Shown here in pieces: positions 19,101 through 26,702 of a stretch of DNA of 64,000 nucleotides (its first letter is position 1; every line of letters begins with the position of its first letter). The stretch is taken from the NCBI RefSeq assembly GCF_031312595.1, contig NZ_CP133592.1, forward strand, positions 372,001 to 436,000, in the 5' to 3' direction. Made by a program: the position numbers and the translations under genes. The notes under the pieces were generated by a model. The model made no database searches. It worked only from the letters and a program-made list of their open reading frames with translations, and was not told the DNA's origin. This stretch comes from Methanolobus sediminis. GTDB lineage: Archaea > Halobacteriota > Methanosarcinia > Methanosarcinales > Methanosarcinaceae.

Positions 19101-19534
19101 TTTTAAGGCTAAATTATACTAAAGCAATGAAAAAGAACATTGCTTTACAGAGCATCATTGAGGATTCGTCTTTAACTCTTGCTGCCGATAAAGAAAAACT
19201 AAAGCATGCTCTGTACAACCTTGTGGATAACGCAATTAAATTTACAGAATATTCTGGTTCAGTAAAAATAGAAGTAAAAACATTGAGTAATAATATTCAA
19301 TTTTCAGTTCATGATACAGGAATAGGAATAGCAGAAGAGAAACATGAAACAATCTTCAAACCATTTGTACAGATAGATGGTTCATTATCACGAAAATACA
19401 GTGGTACAGGACTTGGTCTGGCTCTGGCTAAAAAAATAATAGAACTTCATGATGGGACAATTAAAGTTGAAAGCGAACTAGGAAAAGGTGCCAAATTTAT
19501 AGTTCAGATTCCTTTGAACATTGTATATGACTAA
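16109..19534 (+). CDS. Cytoplasmic sensor histidine kinase with seven PAS domains
   Basis: This 1141-residue kinase has no membrane segment. About seven PAS domains occupy residues 30-890; recurring marks are LGY(T/S/D) followed by (E/K)EL and the endings DITEKK, DFSERI, DISERK, DITESK, DITEQK and DITSRV. The transmitter follows: H-box NITHELRTPL near residue 925, N-box NLVDNAIKF, G1 DTGIGIAEE and G2 GTGLGLALAKKII. It should autophosphorylate on His in response to internal cues such as redox, small ligands or energy state. No receiver gene is adjacent, so its partner is encoded elsewhere. GGAG lies about 8 bases before ATG 16109. The gene follows a long structured leader region. Confidence 0.9.
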   Translation: MTSIQDVTFREIRIKVEKENHVVKIPEKVYQILIGLENECYCYLDKQANFLEVSKEYCDLLGYTREELLNMGVTNVEVNADPEQITFRMNKTLKNGFSRFETQHQTKDGKVVDVEVSAIYTDHNYFGFLVSINDITEKKQSRRELQKEKEKFRALFENIVEYCYMISPDGTIIDLNNSALNILGYDKNELIGQPISMIYAPESHTHMKKVFEKWKNTGYVNNEEMIIITRSGERRNILLSASQLVSDQGNVLHSISIQKDITEKKKWEKGLEEERVKRCLFFESSLDGIVVLDEEGKVYDANEQFGNMLGYSLEEVKKLHIWDWNTIFTREQLIELLKNVHDHSYLFETIHRCKNGTCINVEISSNVFYENEKKLILCICRDFSERIKAEKELYESELKYRSLFDQSVDGIYLHDHKGNILDANNGAVTQSGYSKEELMQMILFDFIVDELDPDEIMKQWSQWKPGQTVTIETNHKHKDGHIYPVEISTSCVKYGSENYIMAMVKDISERKKAEIELRENEGLLRLLIEHAPVALAMFDRNMRYIAASNRWLTDYYLGDIDIIGKCHYDIFPEIPEEWKEMHRKTLKGEVCPVKETRLERVDGRIQWVKGEVRPWRTADGAVGGIVLLSEDITESKKVKEVLEESEKIFKSFFEQSSVGVVQVTPYGDYLQVNKRFCDMVGYSSDELVGMNFRVITHPDDLKLNNRFILQTISGEIDSYELEKRLVHKNGDIIWIRLYSKTIRDEKNSPQYNISVITDITEQKKVTNELVKRKRQLSLAMEASEYGFWELDIDTNKVHMSPTLYEINGYKPDKLPSDLNLLLDHIHPDDKDKLMTTIKRSILDITPMSIEYRIKHSSGEWRWMSSKGRPVDLDEKGVPHSFVGTQMDITSRVDAEKTLLYARLLADEYNCMKSDMLKNITHELRTPLTAIIGFSDVLISSEQNEFTDTCRKYVEYINTSGKDLLQIINCMLDFTIVENSDPDTLAIKTFEVEGLISEVLRLNYTKAMKKNIALQSIIEDSSLTLAADKEKLKHALYNLVDNAIKFTEYSGSVKIEVKTLSNNIQFSVHDTGIGIAEEKHETIFKPFVQIDGSLSRKYSGTGLGLALAKKIIELHDGTIKVESELGKGAKFIVQIPLNIVYD

Positions 19535-19652
19535 AAGTGAATTAATCAGATAGTTCAATTGATTTATAAAAATTTAATTTAGGGTCTGCCATTTACTTAA
19601 TAACTTAAATCCCATGTAGCAAATTGATTTTTTTAAAACTGATACGGTTCTC

Positions 19653-19680
19653 AGATGATAATATCTAGATGATAATATCT
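19653..19680. repeat. Tandem 14-bp repeat
   Basis: AGATGATAATATCT occurs twice back to back (19653-19666 and 19667-19680). Each unit has inverted AGAT/ATCT ends. It lies between the convergent ends of two kinase genes, so a promoter role is unlikely. Confidence 0.75.
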
Positions 19681-19787
19681 ATTACATGAAAAAGAATCTT
19701 AAAGCTGATAGACTTTTGATTCTGAACTCTCGTGTTAGAGAGGAAGAGACAGGAGGACTTATTTAGATTTAATTTCAGATGTAAATA

Positions 19788-21023
19788 CTAAATCATTTTA
19801 AGTGGTAGTGTAAAAGTGAATGTACTTCCTTTATTAGTTTCACTTTGTACATTGATGTCTCCACCATGCATTTCAACTAGACTTTTAGCAATAGCCAATC
19901 CCAAACCTGTTCCTTTGTGTTCACGGGATGAAAAAGAATTTACTTGTTGGAAGGAATTAAACAAGATTTTTTGATCATTCAGAGATATCCCAATACCATT
20001 ATCAATTACTGAAACTGATAAATTATTGTTAATCACGTCTGCTTTCACACATACTTTGCCATTTAAAGAAGTAAATTTGATAGCATTACTGATTAGATTG
20101 CATAATATTTGTTTGAACATTGATTTATCAGCATAAATTAAGTTTACCTCTTTGCTAATCAAAACCTCAAAATCGGTGTTTTTTTCAGCAATTAATGGAG
20201 AAAACATCTCCGAAACTGTAGAGATTGTTTCAGGAACTTCAAAGTATTCTGGATAGATTTCCATTTTTCCAGATTCGATCTTTGATATATCAAGAATATC
20301 ATTGATCAAACTAAGTAAATGTTTTCCACCAACATTTATATTTAGAATATGTTTTGCTTGCTTTTCATTAAGTTTTCCAAATGATTCAGTAAGCAATAAA
20401 TCGGAAAAACCAATTATAGCATTCAAAGGTGTTCTTAACTCATGACTGACACTTGCCAGAAAAACACTTTTAGCTTTATTTGCAGTGTCCGCTTCATTCT
20501 TGGCATTAATCAGCAGCTTTTCGCTTTCTTTTAACTTTTTTTCGTTTTCTTTTTGTTCAGTCACATCGTCAACAGTTAATAATACTTTGTGCTCCGTCTT
20601 AAGAGTAATAAAAGTTGTAGAAATTAGAAGTAATCTCTTTAATTCCTGATCATTTACTTTTGTTGTAAGTTCTCCCTCTTGCTTATAGATATTTTCAGAA
20701 GTCTGAAACGTATGCATCACTGCATTTCTAACAGGACAGTACTTACAATTTGCATTCTTTCCGCAGCCTGCATCTTCAAATGAATTTATACAAGAAAAAA
20801 GCTCTCCACCTAATAATCCCAATGAATCTTCTTTTTTTATTCCGAGAACTTCAGATGTTGTATTATTTATATTTTCAATTTTTCCTTCTGGATTTACAAC
20901 AATCATTATAAAAGGTGCATTATCAAAGATCGTTTTAAACAAAACCATATCATTAGACATATTGTTGTATATTGAAACATCGCTTTCAGTCGATTTGCAG
21001 ATACTTTTTTCTGTTTTGTTCAT
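19788..21023 (-). CDS. Sensor histidine kinase with Cys-rich PAS domain
   Basis: The protein is about 411 residues from ATG 21023, which is preferred over ATG 21119 because the upstream extension is AT-driven and a TATA-like AAATATATTAAT (about 21060-21072) lies just upstream of 21023. A single PAS domain ([20 protein letters not shown]) contains four Cys in the pattern C-x8-CG-x4-C-x2-CP, suggesting a metal or iron-sulphur site or thiol redox sensing. The transmitter has H-box [11 protein letters not shown]-box [10 protein letters not shown]1 [10 protein letters not shown] and G2 [13 protein letters not shown]. It has no membrane segment, and no receiver gene is adjacent. It diverges from the hybrid kinase across a TA tract. 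Confidence 0.87.
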   Translation of the reverse strand: MNKTEKSICKSTESDVSIYNNMSNDMVLFKTIFDNAPFIMIVVNPEGKIENINNTTSEVLGIKKEDSLGLLGGELFSCINSFEDAGCGKNANCKYCPVRNAVMHTFQTSENIYKQEGELTTKVNDQELKRLLLISTTFITLKTEHKVLLTVDDVTEQKENEKKLKESEKLLINAKNEADTANKAKSVFLASVSHELRTPLNAIIGFSDLLLTESFGKLNEKQAKHILNINVGGKHLLSLINDILDISKIESGKMEIYPEYFEVPETISTVSEMFSPLIAEKNTDFEVLISKEVNLIYADKSMFKQILCNLISNAIKFTSLNGKVCVKADVINNNLSVSVIDNGIGISLNDQKILFNSFQQVNSFSSREHKGTGLGLAIAKSLVEMHGGDINVQSETNKGSTFTFTLPLKMI

Positions 21024-21352
21024 GAAAATACCTGAGATCTGTAAAATTAATTGAATAATATTAATATATTTTGCTCTAATACACAAAAACAAAGGCATTT
21101 GTTGCATTCTTTTATACACGTATATATATATATATATATAATAGTAGTATGTTAAATAGATTTGCAGAAAATGATTCTTTGTTAGCTAATTATTACTGTA
21201 ATTTGTATATGAATATTTATATATATGTAGCTCTTACACAATATTTGCAACATTTAAGCAAAGCTAATTGTGGATTAAAACTCACTCAGTTAGTGGTTGT
21301 TAACTTGTTAATCAAAATATATCCTGATCAAAGCAAACAATAGGGTGGTCAT
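21024..21352. promoter_or_regulatory. Divergent promoter gap with (TA)n tract
   Basis: This 329-base, very AT-rich gap separates two divergent kinases. It contains ten perfect TA repeats at 21121-21140, plus TATA-like elements near 21060-21072 (minus strand) and 21215-21226 (plus strand). A 64-codon frame at 21149-21343 has no recognisable features and is not called. GGGTGG at 21344-21349 is the likely ribosome site of the gene starting at 21353. Confidence 0.5.
21121..21140. repeat. (TA)10 dinucleotide tract
   Basis: Ten TA units in a row, followed by ATA, lie between divergent kinase genes. Such tracts can change length by slippage. Confidence 0.9.
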
Positions 21353-24300
21353 GTGGTTCAAAATGGTGTTAAAGAAAACGAAGATAATGAAAAAGAGTAT
21401 TTACATCTAATTTTGAAGTCTGTAGATATGGTTTTATGGTCTGCAACCTTTCCTGACCTTGAACTTATTCGTATCAGCTCCTCATCTGAAAACATTCTGG
21501 GAACCGACCCTCAGAAGCTTTTAATGGAAAAAAATCTATGGTATCAATTCGTCCATCCTGATGATCTTGATATTGTGCAAGAAGCTACAAAACAAAGAGA
21601 ATTGAAAGGTGAAGCAACAGCAGAGTATCGTATCCTGAGACCCGACGGAAGTATTTCCTGGGTTCGTGAAAGTTCTGAAGTCAAGTATGACACTGATAAT
21701 GCTTCTGTACGTGTAGATGGTATTCTCACAGATATAAGTAGGAGTAAGAAAGCTGAAGAAGAATTGAAAATAAGAGAAGAGCGTTTGAGAAGTCTTTCAT
21801 CTATTCTCCATTACAGGACAGATTCGGTTCAGGATTTCCTTGACTTCGCCCTTAATGAATCTATAAAACTTACTCGAAGCAAGATAGGGTACATCTACTA
21901 TTATGATGAAGAAAAAAAGGAATTTAGTCTAAATACCTGGTCTAATAACGTAATGAAGGAATGTGAGGTAACCGAACCACAGACCAAATACCAACTTGAA
22001 CATACCGGTATCTGGGGAGAAGCAGTCAGGCAACGCAGAGAAATAATCGTAAACGACTTTCAAGCTTCAAATCCACTAAAAAAAGGTTATCCTGAAGGGC
22101 ATGTGGAGCTTTACAGATATATGACGGTACCAGTGATAAAAAACGATAAAATAGTTGCTGTTGTCGGTGTGGCTAATAAAGAATCGGATTACAGTAAAGA
22201 TAATGCACTTGAGCTGGCCTTGCTTATGGATTCTGTGTGGAATGCTACTGAAAATAAAAAAATTGAACAGGCGCTTCAACAAAGCGAAAAGATCCATAGG
22301 CAGGCACACAATATCTTGCAAGGTATTATTGAAAGTCCAAAAGACGTAATTATATTTGCTCTCGACAAGGAGTATAGATATCTTGCTTTCAACACAAATC
22401 ATCAGTTAACAATGAAGCAGATATGGGGTGTCAATATTGAAGATGGCACTTGCATGCTTGACTACATTCAAAGCGATGAGGACAGGGAAAAAGCAAAAGA
22501 TAATTTTGACAGGGCACTTACAGGTGAAGCATTCACTATTATTGAAGAATATGGTAATTCCTTATTCGAAAGACGATGGTATTCGAATATGTATAGTCCC
22601 CTTAAGGATGATGAAGGAAATATTGCCGGTCTCACTCTCATTTTATCTGATATCACTGAAAGCAAACGTTCGGAACAGGCTCTTTTAGCAGAAGAAGCTA
22701 GAATTAGAGCGATTGCTGAGTCTGCGCAGGATGCGATCCTGATGATGGATCCGCAAGGTAATATCTCTCTATGGAATCCGGCTGCAGAACGAATTTTTGG
22801 ATATTCAATAGAGGAAGCTGTCGGCCAAAACCTGCATTTGTTACTGGCACCGTCACGTTATCATTCAGCACAGCAAGAAGCCCTAACTAAATTCCTCAAA
22901 ACAGGGCAGGGCGATGCTGTGGGTAATACTGTGGAATTAGAGGCTATTTGTAAGGATGAGCGGGAAATACCAGTTGAACTTTCACTTTCTGCGATAGAAC
23001 TTTCCGATGGTTGGCACTCAGTGGGAATTATACGTGACATTACAGAGCGGAAGGAACTGGAAAATACCCTTATTGTTGAGAAGGAAAAAGCTCAGGAAGC
23101 AACACGGGCAAAGAGTGAGTTCCTGGCAAATATGTCCCACGAGATACGCACACCTATGAACGGTGTCATTGGCATGACAGGGCTGCTTCTTGATACTGAC
23201 CTCAGTGATGAACAAAGACATTATGCTGAAACTGTGAAATTAAGCGGAGAATCACTACTTCAACTTATTAATGATATCCTGGACTTCTCCAAGATAGAGG
23301 CTGGAAAACTGGAACTGGAAACCGTGGATTTTAATTTGCATGAAATGCTGGATGATTTTGCTTCCATGCTCTCAATAAAAGCTCATGAGAAAGAACTGGA
23401 ATTTATCTGTGCGCCTGAACACGATGTTCCTGCATATGTCCAGGGTGATCCCGGACGCTTGCAACAAGTACTGACCAACCTTACTGGAAACGCAATTAAG
23501 TTCACTCATAAAGGTGAGGTAGTTGTACAGGTAATTCTTGAATCAGAGACTGATACTGAAGCATTTTTACGTTTCTCAGTTTGTGATACTGGTGTTGGTA
23601 TCCCTGAAAATAAAAAATATGATCTATTCGATAAATTCTATCAGGTTGATGCATCAACCACAAGACAATATGGTGGTACAGGACTTGGACTGGCAATCTC
23701 CAAACAGCTGGTTGAGATGATGGGAGGCGATATTGGTGTGGAAAGTGAGAATGGTAAAGGTTCAGAGTTTTGGTTCAGAATAAACCTTACAAAAAAACAG
23801 GATGGTAGTTCTAAGAAAATTAAATCTTCAGAACTCAAGGATTCATACGTCCTGGTTGTTGATGATAACGCCACGAATCGTGAGATCCTCAACAAGCGAA
23901 TAAGTTCATGGGGTGCCAAAGTAGATGAGGCCATGGACGGTCCTACAGCACTTCAGGCTTTGTATCGTGCACATGAAAACGGTAAACAATATCAGGTGGT
24001 TATCCTCGATATGCATATGCCTGGAATGGATGGTGAATCGGCAGCAAAATTCATCAAATCTGATACAAAACTAAAATCTATCCCTCTGGTGATGCTTAGC
24101 TCCTTAGGGCAACGTTCCAATGTCCTGAACTTCAGTGAGAGATATTTTGAAGCATACCTCACCAAGCCTGTAAGAAATCAGGAATTACTGGATGTCCTAT
24201 CTGGAATATTGAATAAGGAAAAACAGAATAATGAAGTCAATACTCATGTGAACACACCTTCAACTCCTTCTCGTGACCATAAGAACTTAAGATTGTTGCT

Positions 24301-25045
24301 TGCTGAAGACAATACAGTAAATCAAAAAGTAGCTCAAGGTATGCTACATAAATTAGGTTATCATGCGGATATTGTAGCCAATGGTATGGAAGCAATAAAA
24401 GCATTGGAAATGTTGCCATATGACATGGTTCTTATGGATGTGCAGATGCCAGACATGGATGGATTTGAGGCTACTCGCCTTATTCGAGATGCTCAATCTG
24501 CAGTCCTTGATCATGACATTCCAATAGTTGCGATGACAGCCTACGCAATGAAAGGGGACAAAGAACGTTGTCTGGAAGTTGGTATGAATGATTATATTTC
24601 AAAACCGGTTTCATTACAGTCCCTGATGCAATTGCTGGAGAAATGGCAGAGCATATTTAAAAAAGAAGCAAACCATAATGTTATGTCTGCAGGAGGAATG
24701 AAAGGGTCACATGATCTTGTAGTATTGGATAGGGCTGCACTTTTTGAAAGAGTAATGAATGATGTAGACCTTGCCCGAAGATTGATAGAAATTTTCCTCG
24801 AAGATATGCCAAAAGAAGTGATTGCTCTAAGAAATGACCTCGGAAAAAGAGAATTAGAATACTTAAATGAATATGCACACAAAATAAAAGGTGCTTCTGC
24901 AAACATTGGAGGTCTGGCTTTAAGTGCTGTGGCCTCACAGATAGAGATTGCCGGAAATAAAAACCAGATTGATAAAATGGATACACTTTTACCTGAACTT
25001 GAAAAGCAATATGACCTATTGGTTGAACAACTCAAGACAATATAA
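21353..25045 (+). CDS. Hybrid histidine kinase: PAS-GAF-PAS-PAS-HisKA-HATPase-REC-REC-HPt
   Basis: This 1230-residue phosphorelay protein starts at GTG 21353, preceded by GGGTGG. The domain order is a PAS of PAS_3 type (about 15-130), a GAF-like domain (about 145-300, containing [18 protein letters not shown]), two PAS domains (about 320-440 and 450-565), and HisKA with [16 protein letters not shown] near residue 595. HATPase follows with [17 protein letters not shown] and [12 protein letters not shown]. Then come two receivers with phospho-Asp motifs [13 protein letters not shown] and [16 protein letters not shown], and a C-terminal HPt domain with [13 protein letters not shown]. This is the layout of bacterial BarA-like or fungal-like hybrid kinases and is unusual in archaea, which suggests acquisition from bacteria. 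The final phospho-acceptor protein is not encoded nearby. Confidence 0.93.
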   Translation: MVQNGVKENEDNEKEYLHLILKSVDMVLWSATFPDLELIRISSSSENILGTDPQKLLMEKNLWYQFVHPDDLDIVQEATKQRELKGEATAEYRILRPDGSISWVRESSEVKYDTDNASVRVDGILTDISRSKKAEEELKIREERLRSLSSILHYRTDSVQDFLDFALNESIKLTRSKIGYIYYYDEEKKEFSLNTWSNNVMKECEVTEPQTKYQLEHTGIWGEAVRQRREIIVNDFQASNPLKKGYPEGHVELYRYMTVPVIKNDKIVAVVGVANKESDYSKDNALELALLMDSVWNATENKKIEQALQQSEKIHRQAHNILQGIIESPKDVIIFALDKEYRYLAFNTNHQLTMKQIWGVNIEDGTCMLDYIQSDEDREKAKDNFDRALTGEAFTIIEEYGNSLFERRWYSNMYSPLKDDEGNIAGLTLILSDITESKRSEQALLAEEARIRAIAESAQDAILMMDPQGNISLWNPAAERIFGYSIEEAVGQNLHLLLAPSRYHSAQQEALTKFLKTGQGDAVGNTVELEAICKDEREIPVELSLSAIELSDGWHSVGIIRDITERKELENTLIVEKEKAQEATRAKSEFLANMSHEIRTPMNGVIGMTGLLLDTDLSDEQRHYAETVKLSGESLLQLINDILDFSKIEAGKLELETVDFNLHEMLDDFASMLSIKAHEKELEFICAPEHDVPAYVQGDPGRLQQVLTNLTGNAIKFTHKGEVVVQVILESETDTEAFLRFSVCDTGVGIPENKKYDLFDKFYQVDASTTRQYGGTGLGLAISKQLVEMMGGDIGVESENGKGSEFWFRINLTKKQDGSSKKIKSSELKDSYVLVVDDNATNREILNKRISSWGAKVDEAMDGPTALQALYRAHENGKQYQVVILDMHMPGMDGESAAKFIKSDTKLKSIPLVMLSSLGQRSNVLNFSERYFEAYLTKPVRNQELLDVLSGILNKEKQNNEVNTHVNTPSTPSRDHKNLRLLLAEDNTVNQKVAQGMLHKLGYHADIVANGMEAIKALEMLPYDMVLMDVQMPDMDGFEATRLIRDAQSAVLDHDIPIVAMTAYAMKGDKERCLEVGMNDYISKPVSLQSLMQLLEKWQSIFKKEANHNVMSAGGMKGSHDLVVLDRAALFERVMNDVDLARRLIEIFLEDMPKEVIALRNDLGKRELEYLNEYAHKIKGASANIGGLALSAVASQIEIAGNKNQIDKMDTLLPELEKQYDLLVEQLKTI

Positions 25046-25290
25046 CTTCGAGATATATAATAGCATATTTCGTTAACATGATTCTCATGACAATTTACTA
25101 CAAAGAATTCCTGATTAATCTTGAGTTACTTTGATGAATGTAGCTGAAATCACTTAATAATAATAGGAAATACTGAATCTTTTTTGCTGCACTTCGTTTG
25201 TGATCAAAATAACAACTATTTGTATAAGCAATACCTACTGGAAGAAAAGAAGACAACACTCTACTGTAGAATGTATAAAAAAGTTGACAG

Positions 25291-25362
25291 TACACCAGCC
25301 GGGATTCGAACCCGGGTTCGAGCGTTGGCAACGCCCGGTGATAACCGCTACACTACTGGTGT
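25291..25362 (-). tRNA. tRNA-Gly (GCC)
   Basis: On the minus strand the sequence folds as a cloverleaf: acceptor ACACCAG/CTGGTGT, anticodon stem GGGCG/CGCTC with loop TTGCCAA (anticodon GCC), and T arm CCGGG-TTCGAAT-CCCGG, with discriminator A. The acceptor begins with an A-U pair instead of the usual G-C, and no CCA is encoded. It is the last of three tRNA genes read from 25588 downward. Confidence 0.93.
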
Positions 25363-25375
25363 GCTTTTGCTTAGG

Positions 25376-25448
25376 TGCCCAGACCCGGACTTGAACCGGG
25401 GACAACTGCCTCTTCAGGGCAGCGCTCTCCCAACTGAGCTACCTGGGC
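25376..25448 (-). tRNA. tRNA-Phe (GAA)
   Basis: The minus-strand cloverleaf has acceptor GCCCAGG/TCTGGGC, D arm GCTC...GAGC, anticodon stem CTGCC/GGCAG with loop CTGAAGA (anticodon GAA), T arm CCCGG-TTCAAGT-CCGGG, and discriminator A. No CCA is encoded. It lies 13 bases upstream of tRNA-Gly. Confidence 0.96.
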
Positions 25449-25514
25449 ATGATGACCCGAAGCACCTAAATGCTGCTTTTACATTTAAACTTAACTGTTG
25501 CAAAACTGTTTTGG

Positions 25515-25588
25515 TGGGCCCGCGGAGAGTCGAACTCCGGACCTCCGCCATGTCAAGGCGACGTCATAACCAGCTAGACCACGAGCCC
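25515..25588 (-). tRNA. tRNA-Val (GAC)
   Basis: The minus-strand cloverleaf has acceptor GGGCTCG/CGGGCCC (one wobble pair), anticodon stem TCGCC/GGCGG with loop TTGACAT (anticodon GAC), T arm CGGAG-TTCGACT-CTCCG, and discriminator A. No CCA is encoded. It is the first gene of the Val-Phe-Gly cluster. Confidence 0.95.
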
Positions 25589-26075
25589 ATTATGCAGTTT
25601 GCGAATATCTGTTAACACCTTGCTGCTTAATAGCACTTCAGTGCTATTATCGCACGCCTTGGCGCTTATCAGCACCCCTCATAATGCATAATAGATAATA
25701 AACCTTTTGGGTAAACTGACATAATACCAGAACCTGTTTATAAAGAACAGCCTCCTTGACATGTGCCAGCAATAATTTATAGTTCCAACATAACACCTGC
25801 AAAAATCTGGCACAACAAATTTTGTTTGAATCAAATCTCATCCATAGAGGATATATATGCTATAGAGATTCAACATCAATAGGCATATTAGACATAAAAA
25901 GACACACTGAAAATAATGCCTATTAATAACAAAGCCGAATTTTCAAATAAGCATATTGCACTATGTCCTGAAAAAAAGTACTGCATGCCCTTACATAAAA
26001 TAATGTAACTGAACTTCCAGGCGCCCTGGAAAAAAAGATGATATTTAATGAATAAGGAATGAATATGCGACTTTT
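25589..26075. other. 487-base gap upstream of the tRNA cluster with several inverted repeats
   Basis: No gene is convincing in this gap. It contains a 10-bp inverted repeat TAATAGCACT/AGTGCTATTA with a 2-base loop (25628-25649), CGCC-TT-GGCG (25655-25664), TGTGCCAG/CTGGCACA (25762-25769 and 25807-25814), and the 7-bp palindrome TTCCAGG-CGC-CCTGGAA (26015-26031). A TATA-like TTTATAAA lies near 25738-25745 and reads either way. It must include the tRNA promoter on the minus strand; the rest is unexplained. Confidence 0.5.
25628..25649 (-). other. Hairpin upstream of tRNA-Val
   Basis: TAATAGCACT and AGTGCTATTA form a 10-bp stem with almost no loop, 40 bases before the 5' end of tRNA-Val. It could be part of the precursor leader or the end of another transcript. 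Confidence 0.4.
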
Positions 26076-26522
26076 TCATACATCGTAGAATGTGGGTTCT
26101 GTGGAGTTGGCATTCATAAAACCTTGTGTGGACCCATCTGGAAGAACCATAGTTAAGACATCTACTGTTCCATTCAGAGTATGTGAATCGTACAGATAGA
26201 ATGCATCATTTTTACGCGAAACATTTTTAGCAAATATTACAGCATTACCCCTGCCTAGCTCAAGGATCTCCACATCTCCAAAATCCCAAAAGAAATTATC
26301 AATTGCAGGCTCAAGATTGTGCGCGCCCATAAGTGATATGTACATGCTGGAGAACATATCCAGACCATAGGACATGGATATCACCGCATCTGTGCCCTGA
26401 AATCTCATTGTGACCTGCTTGAAGTGAATGAACTCATCCCCATTGGATATGAGGTCATTACTGGCTGAAAATGAAAGTAAGGATATGATAAGTGCTATAA
26501 CCAGAAATGCTGTGAACTTCAT
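26076..26522 (-). CDS. Secreted protein of unknown function
   Basis: This 148-residue protein has a clear N-terminal signal peptide (KFTAFLVIALIISLLSFSAS). The mature part is predicted to be beta-rich, with the segments DEFIHFKQVTMRFQGTDAV and GDVEILELGRGNAVIFAKNVS and the ending VLPDGSTQGFMNANSTEP. I do not recognise the family; an exported or surface-attached role is inferred from the signal peptide only. It has its own promoter region, shared divergently with the LonB gene, and no partner gene on the same strand until the tRNAs. Confidence 0.7.
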   Translation of the reverse strand: MKFTAFLVIALIISLLSFSASNDLISNGDEFIHFKQVTMRFQGTDAVISMSYGLDMFSSMYISLMGAHNLEPAIDNFFWDFGDVEILELGRGNAVIFAKNVSRKNDAFYLYDSHTLNGTVDVLTMVLPDGSTQGFMNANSTEPTFYDV

Positions 26523-26622
26523 AATATCAGGTCCGGAGCAACAAACGAAGGCATAATTTCTTATATTCTGATGCCACTATAATCATATTAACTTTACTCA
26601 CAAATGAAATATAATAACTTTG

Positions 26623-26669
26623 ACTTACGTAAGTATAAAAACCGTCAAGTATATATTTTGTACGTACAA
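26623..26669 (+). promoter_or_regulatory. lon promoter with two TACGTA-centred palindromes
   Basis: A perfect 12-bp palindrome ACTTACGTAAGT (26623-26634) abuts the TATA box TATAAAA (26634-26640). A second perfect 12-bp palindrome TTGTACGTACAA (26658-26669) lies where transcription should begin, about 25 bases further. Both share the core TACGTA, and their centres are 35 bases apart. The arrangement suggests an operator pair controlling LonB, for example by a stress regulator. Confidence 0.55.
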
Positions 26670-26702
26670 CTGTGAACAAACCACAAAACTTGCGAGAAGA
26701 CT

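Noticed and set aside
21149-21343. 64-codon plus-strand frame upstream of the hybrid kinase
   Set aside because: It begins next to the TA tract, has no ribosome site and shows no family features; more likely leader DNA.
25184-25615. 143-codon frame across the tRNA cluster
   Set aside because: It runs antisense through three clear tRNA genes, so it is not a protein gene.
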